Positions 24,101-35,403 of a DNA stretch of 64,000 nucleotides are shown in pieces. The stretch spans positions 27,262,501-27,326,500 of the forward strand of contig NC_068970.1 of NCBI RefSeq assembly GCF_016808095.1, in the 5' to 3' direction. This stretch comes from Vigna angularis (taxonomy: Eukaryota > Streptophyta > Magnoliopsida > Fabales > Fabaceae). The notes under the pieces were generated by a model. It saw nothing but the letters and a program-made list of their open reading frames with translations, did not search any database and was not told the DNA's origin. The translations under genes and the position numbers were made by a program. Position 1 is the stretch's first letter, and each line of letters opens with the position of its first letter.

Positions 24101-27100
24101 CCAAGGAGAATATTATTCATAATGTAAAAAATTTGGACATACTAAGGAAAGGTGTTTCAAACTCCATGGAAGGGATAGTCCTTGAATGCGAGGCAACAGT
24201 AGAACCTCAGAGATAGGCAAACCATAAACAAATCAATTCATTTCTCCAACTCAACACGACCATGATATAAAAGCCTACAAAGAGGATCTTGTTTCTCTAC
24301 GAACAATGATTGAATCAATGTGAAAGCCCTCTAGATCATGTCCTCTATTAGAATAGTTAATACCATCTTCTAAGAAAAAGTTGTTTTATGTTGTATCTAT
24401 ATGTAACCTAGCATCCTAGGGTTTACATTTTCCACTTTTACTAACCTTCTATTCTAAGCAATTAATCCTTAAAAATATATGAACAAGTAGAGAGAATTAA
24501 GTAAAGATCTCTTAAGATCTTTTTCTTGTATATTCTCTTTAAGTATTTAGTCTCACACTTGAGATATCTACTCTTTAATGTGGAAGGATGCATTAAAGAT
24601 ATGACATCTGCTAAAGATATGACAAATTATAATATATAAATTGGTGCAAACCTCAACTTACCAATTGGTTTATAAGGTTGAGTTAGATTTAATTTACACT
24701 TTCTAAGTTCTCGTTACAATAAAAACATACTTATTGTAATGGTGGCAATTTTTCTTTTCTTAAGATTTGATACCCTATTTCAGTCATACTCATGGTTCAA
24801 GCCAAACAGAAATTTGAAGATTCTTCCTCTTTTCATTTGTTGGAGATCTTACATTGACTAGAGCTAAGACTTAATAGTATATAAATAGATACAAACCTCA
24901 TCTTACAAGTCGGTTTTATAAAGTTAAGTTAGGCTTAAAGTTTACTTAAGATAATATCAAAGTCATCAAAAGCCTATCTTACCAACTTGAACTACACAAG
25001 GAAACAAGAAAATAATTTTGTTGATAACAATGACACCAATTACAATTGAGCTCCTCTATATGTAGCAATCAATCTCTCCAAAATAAGGAAACAAAATATG
25101 TAATATATATATATATATATATATATAAAGATTCTTAAGATACTTTATCTTAATGGTACCTTTATCTTGAAGATATTTTTATCACAATAAACTACTATTT
25201 AAAACAAAGTTCATCAAAAGAACAAAACAGAAACAATGTTATGTTTATAGTTACTAACCTTGTGAATGATGTTTCGTTCCTTGAGCCCCTCACTTGCCAT
25301 CATGAAACTGTAGGCATGTATTCAAGAATTTGTGAGAATAAATGTAATTCATAGTGTTCAATGTGAGTTTGTTTCAGCTTATTCTGAAGAAATAAAAGCT
25401 TGTTAGTCAACTTCTAGGGAGAGATTTCGACAAAAACGAAATAATTACTTCCACAGGAATAATCTGATCCAAACATGCAAAAAGTAAGACTACAGCACTT
25501 GTCAAAAATGGTTTACAGCATAGTAACAACTATAATGCATAATAAAACACATTTGAATACTTTGGTATCCATAGAAAAAAGGAAAAAAACTAAACATTTA
25601 TGTTAACATTGTTAGAAATAAATGACAAAACACAAAAAGTGCAATTGTACAAGATACAGACGGTATTTGAGCTCCAGTGTCATTTTCTGCAGGTGCCAAC
25701 GGTGTAACCAACAGAGACAAATCCTTCTAGAAAGGGATGACAAACACAATTCAGTAAAAAACAGCACAGTTAATATTTAAATGCCATGTCCATGAACTAT
25801 AACTTGATGTTTCTACCTGAATCTCCTCCATGCTGGTATCTGAATGGCTGGCATCCAAGAAAACCTGAAGTCACAGATCAGCTAGGAAGCTTAAATTACA
25901 AAAGTAACGTGACATGTTAAAAAATACCAGCAAACTGTAACTTTATTAATAGCATGGTACCATTATGAGCCGAGCAGCTTTGGAGCTTCTGACCACCATC
26001 CACTGTCCTTCTTCAGAATAGAAAAGCCATTCCCGTGCACGAATCTGAGATTTAACATTCAGTCATCAAATTCAAACAGAAAAACTTCATAATTGGAAGC
26101 CCTAGGTGTAAACTGCAAATAGATATCAAAGAAGAGTTGACATCTGTAGAATCAGCTCTATAGATACATATTGACGCACATCTTACTCAAATAATAAATA
26201 AATAAAATTAAATGGAAAGAAAAAAAAAACTAAGATATAGTTGAAACCCTTCTATCTGCCAACTAACCAGCATCCCTACCTCTATAATAAACATGCACAT
26301 TCAAAAACAAAACTATAATAACATCAAAAAGGTAAAAAGATATCTCTGCAAAAACACACCTTAGGCACAATGAAAATCCCACAATGATATGTAAAAGGGT
26401 CAGCCAGTTCCTCAGCATCAAGAATTATAGCCCTATAAGAAAAAGTAGAGCACCCTGGTCCACCCAAAGTTATCTGCAATCGCCGACCTTGAGAAAGCTT
26501 TAGCAGATCCTCTTGCAGATCTTCCACAGAATATAATAACCCAGAGTCATTAGAGTACTTTTCACGAATTAGGTTTTCATTTTGAAGGGCTTCAGTAAAT
26601 CCAGAAACCTTGAAAAATAAAAACAAAAACAGAAAATAATAAAAAGTTAAGATAGAAATAGAATATCTAAAAAATATCATAGAAAACCTTCACAGCATTT
26701 TTAAAATATCATGCATATATTACTTGATTAACTGGTCCTCTAAGCTTTAACTAAGAAGCAATCTTAGGAGATGTTTTCAGTTTTATTGTGTTTCCTGATG
26801 AGTTTAGGATTACAAATCCTTTTATTCAGTGGTTTGAACTTGCCTTAGTAGTACTTTGTATGTTTCGTAAAATGAATTCCATATCACAATATTCAGAGCC
26901 CTTTATCTACTCCTCCTTCCTATATAAAACTTACAACTTTAGCAACTAATAACAACTGTAAAACTAATCATCCATGAATACATATTTTAAGAAAGCTCTT
27001 ACATCTGTGAGAACTCAACAAAAAGTAGTAGTGTAGTGCAGATATTCTACCTGTTTTGAATTACAATTAAGAGAAGAACTATGAAGCAATGATGTAATCT

Positions 27101-28719
27101 GATGCACAACAGTAGATAGCTCCTTCTCCGCAACCACCATAAACGTTTCAAGGCTAGGTTTACCAGAAGACTTTAAAGGTATGGCATCAACACTCATTTT
27201 CCACCCAAGTCGGAACTTTGAGAAAAGTAGATCTGTAAATTGTGAATTAATTATATTTCCAATCACACAAAACCAAGCATGTCAAAAAATGAAAAAGATT
27301 GCATGAAAACCATTAGCAAATAATTTCATTGCAATGCAGAGGAAAAAAAACAGATACAATCAATTGAAACAGAAACTAAGATAACAACATCTCCTTTAGT
27401 TTTGATAGCATGTTTCTTTTCTAGCATGTCATACAGGAGATAGGAGGTATTATGTGACAAACAGTTTATAAGGGGTAACTAACACAACAGCAAATTACAA
27501 ATTATGACTCCATGTTCTGTGGATGTCATAGAATGCAGTAAGCAAAGCTCAAACAAAATCAACCTTTGGTCCTTTATCTGGTATTTCCAGATCATGGGTA
27601 ATATAACAGATCAGAAAGGACAGTCAGGTTGATGTTGTTAAACATGCTTGGAAAGTGATACTTCCTATGATAAGAATGAATTGAATGGTGCCTGTAAGAA
27701 CAAACTCAACACTAGAACTAAACCCTATCCAGATTTAATTAACGACAGACAAAGCTTCAGAGTTCTATTAAAGAAAAATAACAATTCTGCAATTGAAGCA
27801 AGCACTAAAAGCCAGTCAAAAAAATACCACCACATAGTATTCAATTATATAATCTGCATATCACATTTTTTTCACTAATATTTTATGGCAAAAAATTATT
27901 CAGAAAACTTACTTAGTACATGAGATTCAGCCAGGGTGAGGCACACAAACTTGCCCCCAGGCTTTAAAACTCTCTTCACCTGAATATTAAGAGAAAAAAA
28001 AAACTAAGTTACCAACACACAATAACCAATCCACAAAATCAATTATTATTCAGGCCATGTTTGTATCTCTCCTATATAAGCAAGGAAAATAAGAATGCAA
28101 CAAGATGATCCGATAGATACACACATAATGGTAAAACAAAATAGAGAAAAACCTACCTCAGATAGGTACTGGTTCCCCAACTTGGGGCCAAGCTCGGGCT
28201 CCATCAAAGCATCTAATCCACCTTTATCAATAACCGCAATGAAGCTCTCGTCCTCAAACTGCACCATCCAAAACAAAAGAACCGTTAAGAAAAAAGAAAG
28301 TCAAATAGAGCAGGAAAACTAAAAGAGCGGGCGGGCGGCGGAGAGACCTGCATGGCGGTGATGTCCATGACGCGCCAGCGCATGAGAGGGCGGTCGCGGA
28401 CGTTGCGGCGGAGCATGTCGGAGATGACGACCTTGGAGAAGTCGACATTCGTGATGGCAGTGTGGCCGGCGTCGTAGAGGTGCTCGGAGAGGCGGGAGTT
28501 GCCACAAGCGGGGACGAGGAGGGGGAGGGGGAGAGGGTGTGCGAGGGTACGGAGGAGGGAGAGGAGAGGGTCTCTGAGGTAGGGCCACTCCGCGTACCAC
28601 TCGAAGGAATCGGCGCGGAGGGTGAAGAACTTGTCCCAGTTCTCTTTGCTAGTAAAGTCTCCGAGGGTTTCAAGAATGTCCTCTGCTGCTGAACCATTCT
28701 TCTTCGCCTTTGATCCCAT
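15146..28719 (-). CDS. METTL13: METTL13-like dual-domain methyltransferase (eEF1A lysine/N-terminus methyltransferase family)
   Basis: Complete 16-exon gene. Exons in order: 28348-28719, 28157-28258, 27913-27979, 27051-27232, 26360-26608, 25961-26044, 25817-25864, 25662-25723, 25259-25307, 23160-23418, 21626-21747, 20824-20904, 20629-20703, 20087-20277, 19794-19944, 15146-15343. They sum to 2292 bp (763 residues plus stop), close to the roughly 760-residue plant homologue as I recall it, and every junction keeps frame. The N-terminal class I SAM-methyltransferase domain has motif I VPACGNSRLSEHLYDAG, then DFSKVVISDML, FIAVIDKGGLDAL and VLKPGGKFV. A second Rossmann methyltransferase domain follows (VIIGLGAGLLPMFLHGCVPF; VELDPVIVDIAKDYF; IIIVDVDSSDPS). 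Animal METTL13 methylates eEF1A at its N-terminus and a lysine; cytosolic translation-factor methylation here is inferred. Start MGSKAKKN fits the family. Intron 11 uses a GC donor; introns 9, 10 and 15 hold retrotransposon debris. Confidence 0.93.
15690..16050 (+). repeat. LTR-like remnant in intron 15
   Basis: A TATA-like CTTTATAAAAAGCCC followed by AAATAGGTAGGCATTTTCAG and a downstream GGAGTGCCTTATACAGACA resembles the promoter/R region of plant gypsy LTRs. No ends or target duplication can be fixed. Confidence 0.35.
16528..17110 (+). repeat. LTR-like segment with 41-bp tandem repeats, intron 15
   Basis: Three 41-bp units about a GGTCAAGTAGTCTA core (cores near 16672, 16713 and 16754). 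They are followed by a duplicated GGAGAGGATTTTCCA/ TCACT segment (16922-16980) and a TATA box CCTATAAATAGAGG at 17051. The arrangement suggests the U3 of an LTR, but neither end nor a partner copy is seen. Confidence 0.4.
17267..17353 (+). repeat. 29-bp minisatellite, three copies
   Basis: Three perfect head-to-tail copies of a 29-bp unit beginning CATTACCCTTTATCC and ending CTTCCAC (17267-17295, 17296-17324, 17325-17353), within intron 15 of the methyltransferase gene. Confidence 0.93.
17945..18285 (-). repeat. Two copies of a short dispersed repeat (minus orientation)
   Basis: Segments 17955-18055 and 18184-18285 resemble each other and, reverse-complemented, the copies at 24.6-24.9 kb. 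Shared features are a GACTTGTAAGATGAGGTTTG-like block, TATATAAT and AGTCAATGTTGGATC. The unit of about 100 bp is one I associate with legume genomes. It encodes no protein. Confidence 0.6.
18290..19050 (+). pseudogene. Ty1/copia RT/RNase H fragment in intron 15
   Basis: Decayed but recognisable copia sequence in order: LNYIYVTRPDITFT (RT thumb region), a stretch with stops, then CGNETTIYIASNLVFHEQTK matching the RNase H motif usually ending HTKHI. Several stops and shifts interrupt it. AT-rich sequence after 19050 may be its LTR, but no end is visible. Confidence 0.7.
21624..21625 (-). other. METTL13: GC splice donor of methyltransferase intron 11
   Basis: Exon 21626-21747 ends ...GGGAAAATG and the intron starts GCAAGTATTT on the minus strand; the next exon (20904 downward) starts after ATATCTCAG. 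The frame joins as SSGKM-VKAVIIG, which matches family sequence, and no GT nearby would keep it. GC-AG introns are a known minority class and normally have a strong GCAAGT donor, as here. Confidence 0.85.
22088..22184. repeat. Possible small foldback element
   Basis: TTGTTGGGTTGGACAGTGG at the left faces CCACTCTGACCCAACAAG at the right; about 15 of 18 bases pair. The 97-bp body is unremarkable and I could not confirm a target duplication. It lies in methyltransferase intron 10. Confidence 0.35.
22240..22510 (-). pseudogene. Ty1/copia RNase H fragment in intron 10
   Basis: The minus strand reads, across frame breaks, a DADWAGS-type motif with SNRRST, then CVLIKGNLISWRS and a KQNIVAR-SAEA motif followed by AATCEL. 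These are copia RNase H landmarks. Both ends are lost. Confidence 0.7.
22737..22844 (+). repeat. 54-bp tandem repeat, two copies
   Basis: Units 22737-22790 and 22791-22844 start GCCGGCAAGTGGGTCATGCC / GCCGGTAAGTGCGTCATGCC and differ at a few bases. They lie in an open 93-codon plus-strand frame (22714-22995). That frame is inside an intron of the minus-strand gene and has no recognised homologue. Confidence 0.85.
23755..24360 (+). pseudogene. Copia LTR-like and gag zinc-knuckle remnant
   Basis: An LTR-like stretch from TGTTAGATAATT with a TATA box (CATTATATATAGAAG, near 23935) is followed by a gag remnant. The zinc knuckle survives as CKKFGHTKERCFKLHG near 24120-24170, but the first cysteine position is preceded by a stop. 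Nothing further of pol is seen. Confidence 0.6.
24590..24950 (+). repeat. Two plus-oriented copies of the short dispersed repeat
   Basis: Copies at about 24600-24710 and 24840-24950, with TTGGAGATCTTACATTGACT ... AGTATATAAATAG ... CTTACAAGTCGG ... AGTTAGGCTTAAAG. Same family as at 17.9-18.3 kb in the opposite orientation, giving four copies in one gene's introns. Confidence 0.6.
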
Positions 28720-30057
28720 TTTCTCACCTCTGCTTCTGACACTATCCCATTAGGCGTTTCACTTCGCTGTGTAACTTCGCTATATGCTCTACTAAAACCC
28801 TCCCAAATCCTAATTCATAGTTCCACAAGGGTCTCACTCAAAGTATCTCTTTAATTTAATTAATCTTTTCTTTTTGTTTTTAATTATTCTTTTTCACTTC
28901 AAAAATTTCTAATCATGTATTTAATTATTTTAAAAAATTATTTTCATTGAAATCTTAACAAACATCAATCTATATCTACTGAATCAATCTATATCTACTG
29001 AGAATCCACTCTAATAAAATATATCAGCACTTTTTTTTCAACAAACTTTCTAATGATGATGACTCAAGTGAACAACATTTCTTATTACATAATCACTTAA
29101 TAATTATTTTTGTTTATATTTTTGTTAGTTTTATTCAAAGTGATCTTGCACTTGCTTGACATTTAGAATGATTCTAAATTTTGTGTGATTATAAGTAAGA
29201 CTTTACTCACACGTTAAATTAGCAAAAAGTTATGGACAACCTTACAAATGTATAGAGTGTAATATAAATTATTTTTCTTTGTGCATTTTAAGTAGTACAT
29301 AGTTGAAATGCATGTTGTTTTCTCTAAAGAACTTTATATTGTAAATAATTACAATTGGATTGGTTTCTTTGTTGCATATTAGTAAATGACTACAAGGTAT
29401 TGAAATAGTGTGTTTTCTGTGAAATTAATATACTTTGGATGAAGGATTGTGTTACTGTGTTCGAGTATGGTCAGTTAATATTGATTGTCATACTAGATTC
29501 ATTTTGCATTATAGGTGATTCATGCTAGTATGAATGTAGGCCTTGACTGTACAATGTTTAAGTCGAAGATTATCTTATAAAGTTGAAGCATGACAGTATG
29601 CCTCTTGTTGCGAGTGGTTATTTGAAATATTGTTTTAATGAGTATAATGTTATAATGTAAGCATGATCAACCTGCATTTGGGTGTTTAAACTTGTACATG
29701 ACGTCATGTCGATGTGTTATGAATTATAGGTGGTTGTTAAGTGGGCATGCTATGGTTTGGAGATCTATATGTAAATTGTGGTAGAATTGATTTAGTTTTA
29801 TGGTGAATTTTTGTAACTTGTTTTTTGCATAATGGGAATATATACGTAAAGTTTTCATGTTATTTATAGTTGTGAATAGATTCTAGTTTTTGTTTTATAT
29901 GATGTAAAATACATTGAGCAGTTGTTGTGATGTTCTTTTGATATGTTCAGGAATTATTGTTGTTATTGTATTATGAAAATTATGTGCTTAAAGTTTATGA
30001 AGTTTAGCATTTTGCATGTTTTCCGATGACTACAATTTTCGGGGACGAAATTTCTTC
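28720..30057. other. 5' flank of the methyltransferase gene and AT-rich retrotransposon 3' region
   Basis: The first few hundred bases must hold the methyltransferase promoter; no clear TATA box or CpG-like feature stands out. From about 29900 the sequence leads into ATTTTCGGGGACGAAATTTC, a conserved stretch just upstream of the polypurine tract in plant gypsy elements, so part of this region is the 3' end of such an element. Confidence 0.5.
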
Positions 30058-30765
30058 TGAGGAGGGGTGAATGTAAGACCCGTGAAAATAGGGGTCTTAG
30101 AAATAAAATTGTGTTAAGAGTTGAGTATGTTTCTTTTAAGAGTTAAGGATGAGTGTTGGGATGTACTTGAGTATGTGATTGATAAGCATGAGAGTGGAGG
30201 ATAGGTTTACTCGTTGTACCTAGTAAATTTTGTTTTTTTATCTATGTACAAGTTTTGGTTATTCGGGTATTAAACTTGCCTTATGTGAGGGTGATGGTAG
30301 CTTCTTTGTTCTTGTGTGGCAAGAACGCATGTTCCTTAGCTGGATTGCAGGACTACTCAAACATATCTTAGGGGAGGCTACAGATTGGGCTATAGGAGCG
30401 CCTATAGTCGGTGAGGTAGGGTATATGAGTGAGATTGATTCTTTCCATTATGGTGTTTATGGTATTGAGGAGGCTCATGGTGATGATCATGATGGGGTTA
30501 ATCATGATAAAGGTACACATGTTGATGATCGTAGTGATGATGAAGTTTTAGGGGAATGTTATATTGATAGTCATGGTATTAAGTGAGGTAGTTAACATAG
30601 GTGTTTTCAAACAAGTAGATTGCGGTCTAGGTGTGTGATAATTGAGGATCAGCGATCGAGGATCGAGGATGGAGTATCGAAGCTCAAGAAGCGAGTAATC
30701 AAATATGATTGATTTGTTGTGTTTAGAGGATTAGGAATCCTGTTATTATTAATTATATGTATGGG

Positions 30766-30888
30766 GTGTTTGATTATGATTGATATAATCAGTAGGTATG
30801 TATCTTAATGTGTGTTTGATTATGGATGATATAATCAGTAGGATTGTATCTTGTCGTGTGTTTGATTATGGTTGATATCATATGTATA
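30766..30888 (+). repeat. 46-bp tandem repeat, about 2.6 copies
   Basis: GTGTTTGATTATG recurs at 30766, 30812 and 30858, each followed by GATATAATCAGTAGG or a variant. The array stops at the target duplication of the adjoining MULE. Confidence 0.85.
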
Positions 30889-30897
30889 TTGTTTTTA

Positions 30898-31850
30898 GGT
30901 TTAATACCTCTTTTGGTCCCTCGAAAGGGGGCAAATGTTCAATTGGGTCCTACCTTTTTTTAGAAGTTCAATGTGATCCCAAATTTTGTAAAAAGTGTGC
31001 AATTAAGTCCTTTTTGGAAACGGCGTTAATTTTTTAACGGAGCAGCTGACAGGGTGGACTGAAGTTTGCTACGTGGCTGTGTGAGGGTAATACGTGGTTT
31101 TCCTAATTCGAAAAATCCTAAATTTGAAAATTAGGAACCTAATTAAAATTAGAATTAAGAGGGAAAACTTCCAATCTGAAAGGATTATGAACCCTAAATT
31201 GGAAATCCCAATTTCTTTCTACCCTCTTCTTCTTATGTCTGCTTTGTCACGCTCATGTGAGGGAAAGATATAGTTTTCCCTTCTCTTCTTCTCCTTCGGC
31301 GCTGCTCTGCAACCATATGGCAGCTTCCTTTCTCTCACGTTGGGACAACTCGCGACAGCTTTGGGGTGGTCCACGGCGGCAGAGCTTGTGAGCGACACAG
31401 CGGCAGAGGCGCGACCCTTGGGGTTTCGATGGTGGTTCGCGCGGTGGGTCTCGAGCAACAGGTTTGCGGAGATCAACGAAACTTCGCTGAGGTTGGCCGC
31501 TGGATCTCTGGGTTTTGGTTTTTGTTTTTGGTTCTGGTTTTCTGCAGGTGAAGGGCTGGCCTCGCGGTATGGTTCGACTTCTTCGACCTGGTTCGTCGGC
31601 GGCGAAGGACGGAGCTTCTGGTTTATTCCTTCAGCGGCGATCTTTGGTCTTGGAATGAGGGGAACTCACAGCCACGTAGCTAACTTCAGTCCACCCTGTC
31701 AGCTACTCCGTTAAAAAATCAACGTCGTTTCCAAAAAGGACTTGATTGCACACTTTTTACAAAATTTGGGACCACATTGAACTTCTAAAAAAAGGTAGGA
31801 CCCAATTGAACATTTGCCCCCTTTCGAGGGACCAAAAGAGGTATTAAACC
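30898..31850. mobile_element. Mutator-like element with 184-bp TIRs and a perfect 9-bp target duplication
   Basis: Inverted repeats 30898-31081 and 31667-31850 start GGTTTAATACCTCTTTTGGT and match along nearly their whole length with a handful of mismatches. The 9-bp flank TTGTTTTTA is identical at 30889-30897 and 31851-31859. The 585-bp GC-rich centre has open frames on both strands (31219-31476 minus; 31340-31714 plus, running into the TIR) but no transposase motif. Its composition suggests captured host DNA, but I cannot name a source gene. Confidence 0.93.
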
Positions 31851-32241
31851 TTGTTTTTATTATTGTTTTATCGGTAGTTTACCACATACGTGTATGTGTT
31901 TGTATGTTTGTGAAAATGAAATTATCGGCGGTGATCGTATAATGTATTATACATGAGTAGATGATATTGTAGATAAATATGACAGATATGTGAGATAACA
32001 AAGACAAATTTGAGTTTTTTTTTTAAATTCTTTTGATTTAGACTTTTGAAACAATGTAATTTGAAGTTATTTCTATACATTGGTTATTTAAAATATTTTC
32101 AAGTAATTTGAATCTTTCTTATGGAACAAATGCAATTTAATTTGTTTTTCGCAAGTTTTAAATATTGAGGTTTTTGAAATATATGTTTTCGCGATATAAG
32201 AATGTTTTTAATATTCATTTTTTTTAAATATGCTACATTTG

Positions 32242-33680
32242 AATTCTTTTTATTTTCTAAATAATTTTTTTGAATAGAGTAATTGTAATATCTTACATTT
32301 TAATTTCTGGTTTAGATGAAACAATTGACATTTTGTTATAAGATAAAATTTCATTTTAAAAATATTTATATCAATATATAAAATTTTAAAATTAAATTTT
32401 AAAAAATACTAGTTAACTTAAAATATTTAAATAATATTTAATAATTTAATTATAAAAATATTAAATTTTAAAAATATTAGTCATTGTAATATTAATTAAT
32501 ATTAAATAACTTCAAAAAATATAAGTAATAATATGCATTTGTATGAATATTAATTGATTACATTAAAGAAATATAATATTATTTATTTATTACTTCATTT
32601 ATCAACAATAAAATCATTAAAAAATCACAAATTTAATATATAACATAAAGCACAATATCATTAATGTGATATAATTAACTCCTAATTATAACATAAACAA
32701 CTAAATTGATATCAAAGTATATAACTTTGTAAATTATTTTTCTATCAAGGTCTACAATTAAGATGTCAAACATTTTACTATGAAAAATAACATTAAATAA
32801 CTTGTTCAAACTTATATTTTCTTATTTAATATGTGTTTTATATCATCATCCAACTAGTAAATCTTTCAACACCGTCTTTCAATTCTCTTCAACATGTGTT
32901 TGACATACGAAAGTGCAATAAAATTGATGAACCATAGTGTTTTACAACTAATACAAATGTGTAGAATACTTAACCAAATATCATGAAATTAATCAATCAC
33001 AAGAAAATATACTTTAGTTACCATGATTTAAGTGGTAGAAATATATATTAAAATATAATCTTCCTTCTACTCAATTGGAAGGAATTTCATGATAGCAAAT
33101 TGTTTTGGTATGTCACTAACCATTTAACAACTTTAGCCCATTGTTTCTTACTAAAATTTGATATTAAAGACATCTCATCTAACGCTTTTTTTTATTTCAT
33201 TTTCATCAATCTTTTTACCATATACATGTATCAATCACTTAAAATACAACCATATCTTTCATTGAAGTAACTATTTTCTCTTTTTTTTCATAATCAATCT
33301 CTTTTGAGATTTGTGTACTAGTAAAACTTGAAGATTGTGCTTTTCTTTTCTTTTGAAGTTACAGTTTGGTTCCCCTAAATCTATAGTGGCATTGAAATCC
33401 TCCAAACCCACAAAATCTACTTCGTTTATCTTTATACTCATGACTTCATCAACATCCATAGCAATTTTAACTCCATGACCAATAGCTCTATCTTTAGCAC
33501 ATAAATCTATTATATCATCTCCTTAAGTTTAGACCATAAACCATTAACACATTTATAAAGATACCACCCTTTCTATTATGATATTTATGCCTATCTTTAA
33601 GAGAAAATGTTATCAAAATATTAGTCTCATTAAGTGCTCCAAGAAATTTCTACAAGCAACATACATTTATTAATATAAAG
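32242..33680 (-). repeat. Dispersed repeat, copy 1, with Myb/SANT-like protein remnant
   Basis: Closely similar to 40168-41360 (same order, small indels), starting TTCTTTTTATTTTCTAAAT and including TTAATATATAACATAAAGCA and many shared landmarks. On the minus strand, 33271-33459 reads MDVDEVMSIKINEVDFVGLE, matching the acidic linker of plant Myb/SANT-like proteins of the kind associated with PIF/Harbinger transposons. Stops surround it. Another part of the same repeat continues at 34617-34759 and 36537-36620. Confidence 0.6.
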
Positions 33681-34616
33681 TGTCTAAAAAATGTGTAAAG
33701 TTAATTAGTCTAGTATAGTCATTGATAAACTTAATTAGAACCATATCCATGAACCTCCATTATGACCTTTTAGGTTATAGGTATGAAATTTCAAATAATC
33801 CTTGCTCACTTTCGTTATCGCTCTTAAGACATTATTTGTTGTTCATTCCTTACAAGAAGAACTTAAGAAAAAAAAATGTAACTCAAATGACCTATGACAA
33901 AATCAAAAACCAATAACTTGGAAGAACAAAAATCATTGCAAATAATGATGCTTCATGATGATGAGAATTTAAAGAACAAGACGATTATGGCTTAGAACAT
34001 GAGGATTATGGCTTAGAACACACTTAAAGAATAATTTTTAGGAAATCTTAAGTTTTGTAATTTTCTTTATTTTCTTTTTTAATTTTCTTTATTTTGTTTG
34101 CGTATGAAAATTATGTTTTCAGATTTTATTTTATGTTTTGGGTTTTAGTCTTTGTTTTAGGGTTTTTTAAACTTTTGTAAGATCCAAGAAAATTAGATAT
34201 CTAATGTGGTAGTCATGAGAGTCGTTATGTTTATTTCTTGTTGTTTGCATAATATATGTTTATTTGTTTTATTATTTGTTTTATGTGCAAATATGGTGTG
34301 TATTAATATTTATAATAATTGTTATGCATTATCTATTAAAGTATGAATGTGTTGTTGTGTTTGTTTAACTATAATTTTAAGTATTTTTCTTAGGTTTTAT
34401 CCTAGAAAAACATACCTTTATTTTTTTACATTTTTTAGGATGAAAATTGTTTTTGGTGGGGATGCGAGATTCTATAAATTTTAATAATAAACATGGTTAA
34501 CTATTTTAAATAAAAGATAAAATAGTTTATTATTTTTATTTAAAGGATTTAAAAAGAATAAGATTTTGTGTAACTTTATTAATTAGAAAAATCATTATTA
34601 AATATGTTAAATATTT
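33681..34616. other. AT-rich non-coding stretch
   Basis: Between parts of the dispersed repeat; absent from copy 2 at the corresponding place. T-rich runs and GTTTTAGGGTTTT-type sequence, but no gene, RNA or transposon end that I can support. Confidence 0.4.
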
Positions 34617-35127
34617 TTAAAAAAATAATATCATAACTATAATTTTTAGTAAATATTACCAAATAGGATCATAAGATTATTTTAACGAAGTAAAGCATTT
34701 TGTAATACTCATGAATATTATTTAGAACCTGCCCACCACCAAAGTAACACATAAATAAAGGTTTAAACCCTCAGATCGTCCACATATTTGTTGGGAAATC
34801 TCAAGTGGATCCTCATTTTTTCAATTATCTCAATTAGGTCCATATATTTGTAAAATTGAGTCAATTAAGCCCTATCCATTAAGTTTTCACATACGGCGTT
34901 AAAATTTGCTGACGTGGAATTTGTTATTTAATTTCTTATTAAGTCTTATATAAGTGTTATATGACGTGTTATGTTATATTATTTAATTGTTCAGATTAGG
35001 GATTTCTTCGGATTAGGAGATTTTTAATGAAATAGGGTTAAAGGTGCGTCGCGACCAGAAAGGATCCTTCGCCAACGGTGACGAGATGGTTGTTGAGGGT
35101 GGTGAGGGAGTCTTCCCGCAAACTTAA

Positions 35128-35340
35128 CTACTGAAGCCTATGGCCAACAGAACATACAAGACCAATGGGCCCTTCGGGTTTCCCACTACATGTCGTGGCT
35201 AACTTATTGATGGAACACTCAACAATGGTTTCCCTGGGTCTAGTGTAATTTCTGGGAGTCCACATATATTTTCTCGTGAAGACAAGGGAATTCTGGCTAA
35301 GATGCCCAATAGAAAAAGTTATCGAGTAAGTATCCAACAT
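35128..35340 (-). pseudogene. Unidentified open fragment inside the Pack-MULE
   Basis: A 70-codon minus-strand frame with GHLSQNSLVFTRKYMW and CSGKPEGPIGLVCS. Its composition looks protein-coding, but I do not recognise the family. It may be another captured fragment or chance. Confidence 0.3.
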
Positions 35341-35403
35341 TCTTGATTACAATAAGGTGAATGTAGTTCACTTTGGAATGTTGAATTCCACATTCCAAAG
35401 AGA

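Larger units (their letters stand above)
23451..25202 (+). repeat. Direct repeats bracketing copia debris in intron 9
   Basis: A block of about 125 bp (23451-23572: AATCAATCTCTCAAAAATAA ... CAATAAACC) recurs at 25067-25202 with an (AT)n insertion. The two enclose about 1.5 kb of retrotransposon-derived sequence. This could be a diverged LTR pair of a small non-autonomous element or a duplication. I cannot see TG/CA ends. Confidence 0.5.
30058..32240 (+). mobile_element. Gypsy-type element 3' end: polypurine tract and LTR, split by a MULE
   Basis: GAGGAGGGGTGAA (polypurine tract) is followed at 30072 by TGTAAGACCCGTGAAAATAG, the LTR start shared with the 42-49 kb element (TGTAAGACCCATG). The LTR probably continues past the MULE at 30898-31850, since the flanks join at the target duplication, but its right end is not identified. 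Open frame 30230-30586 lies inside it and has no recognised product. Confidence 0.6.

Noticed and set aside
28254..28742. Several overlapping frames over the first methyltransferase exon
   Set aside because: GC-rich coding DNA leaves other frames open. Only the MGSKAKKN frame has the methyltransferase motif I and splices in phase.
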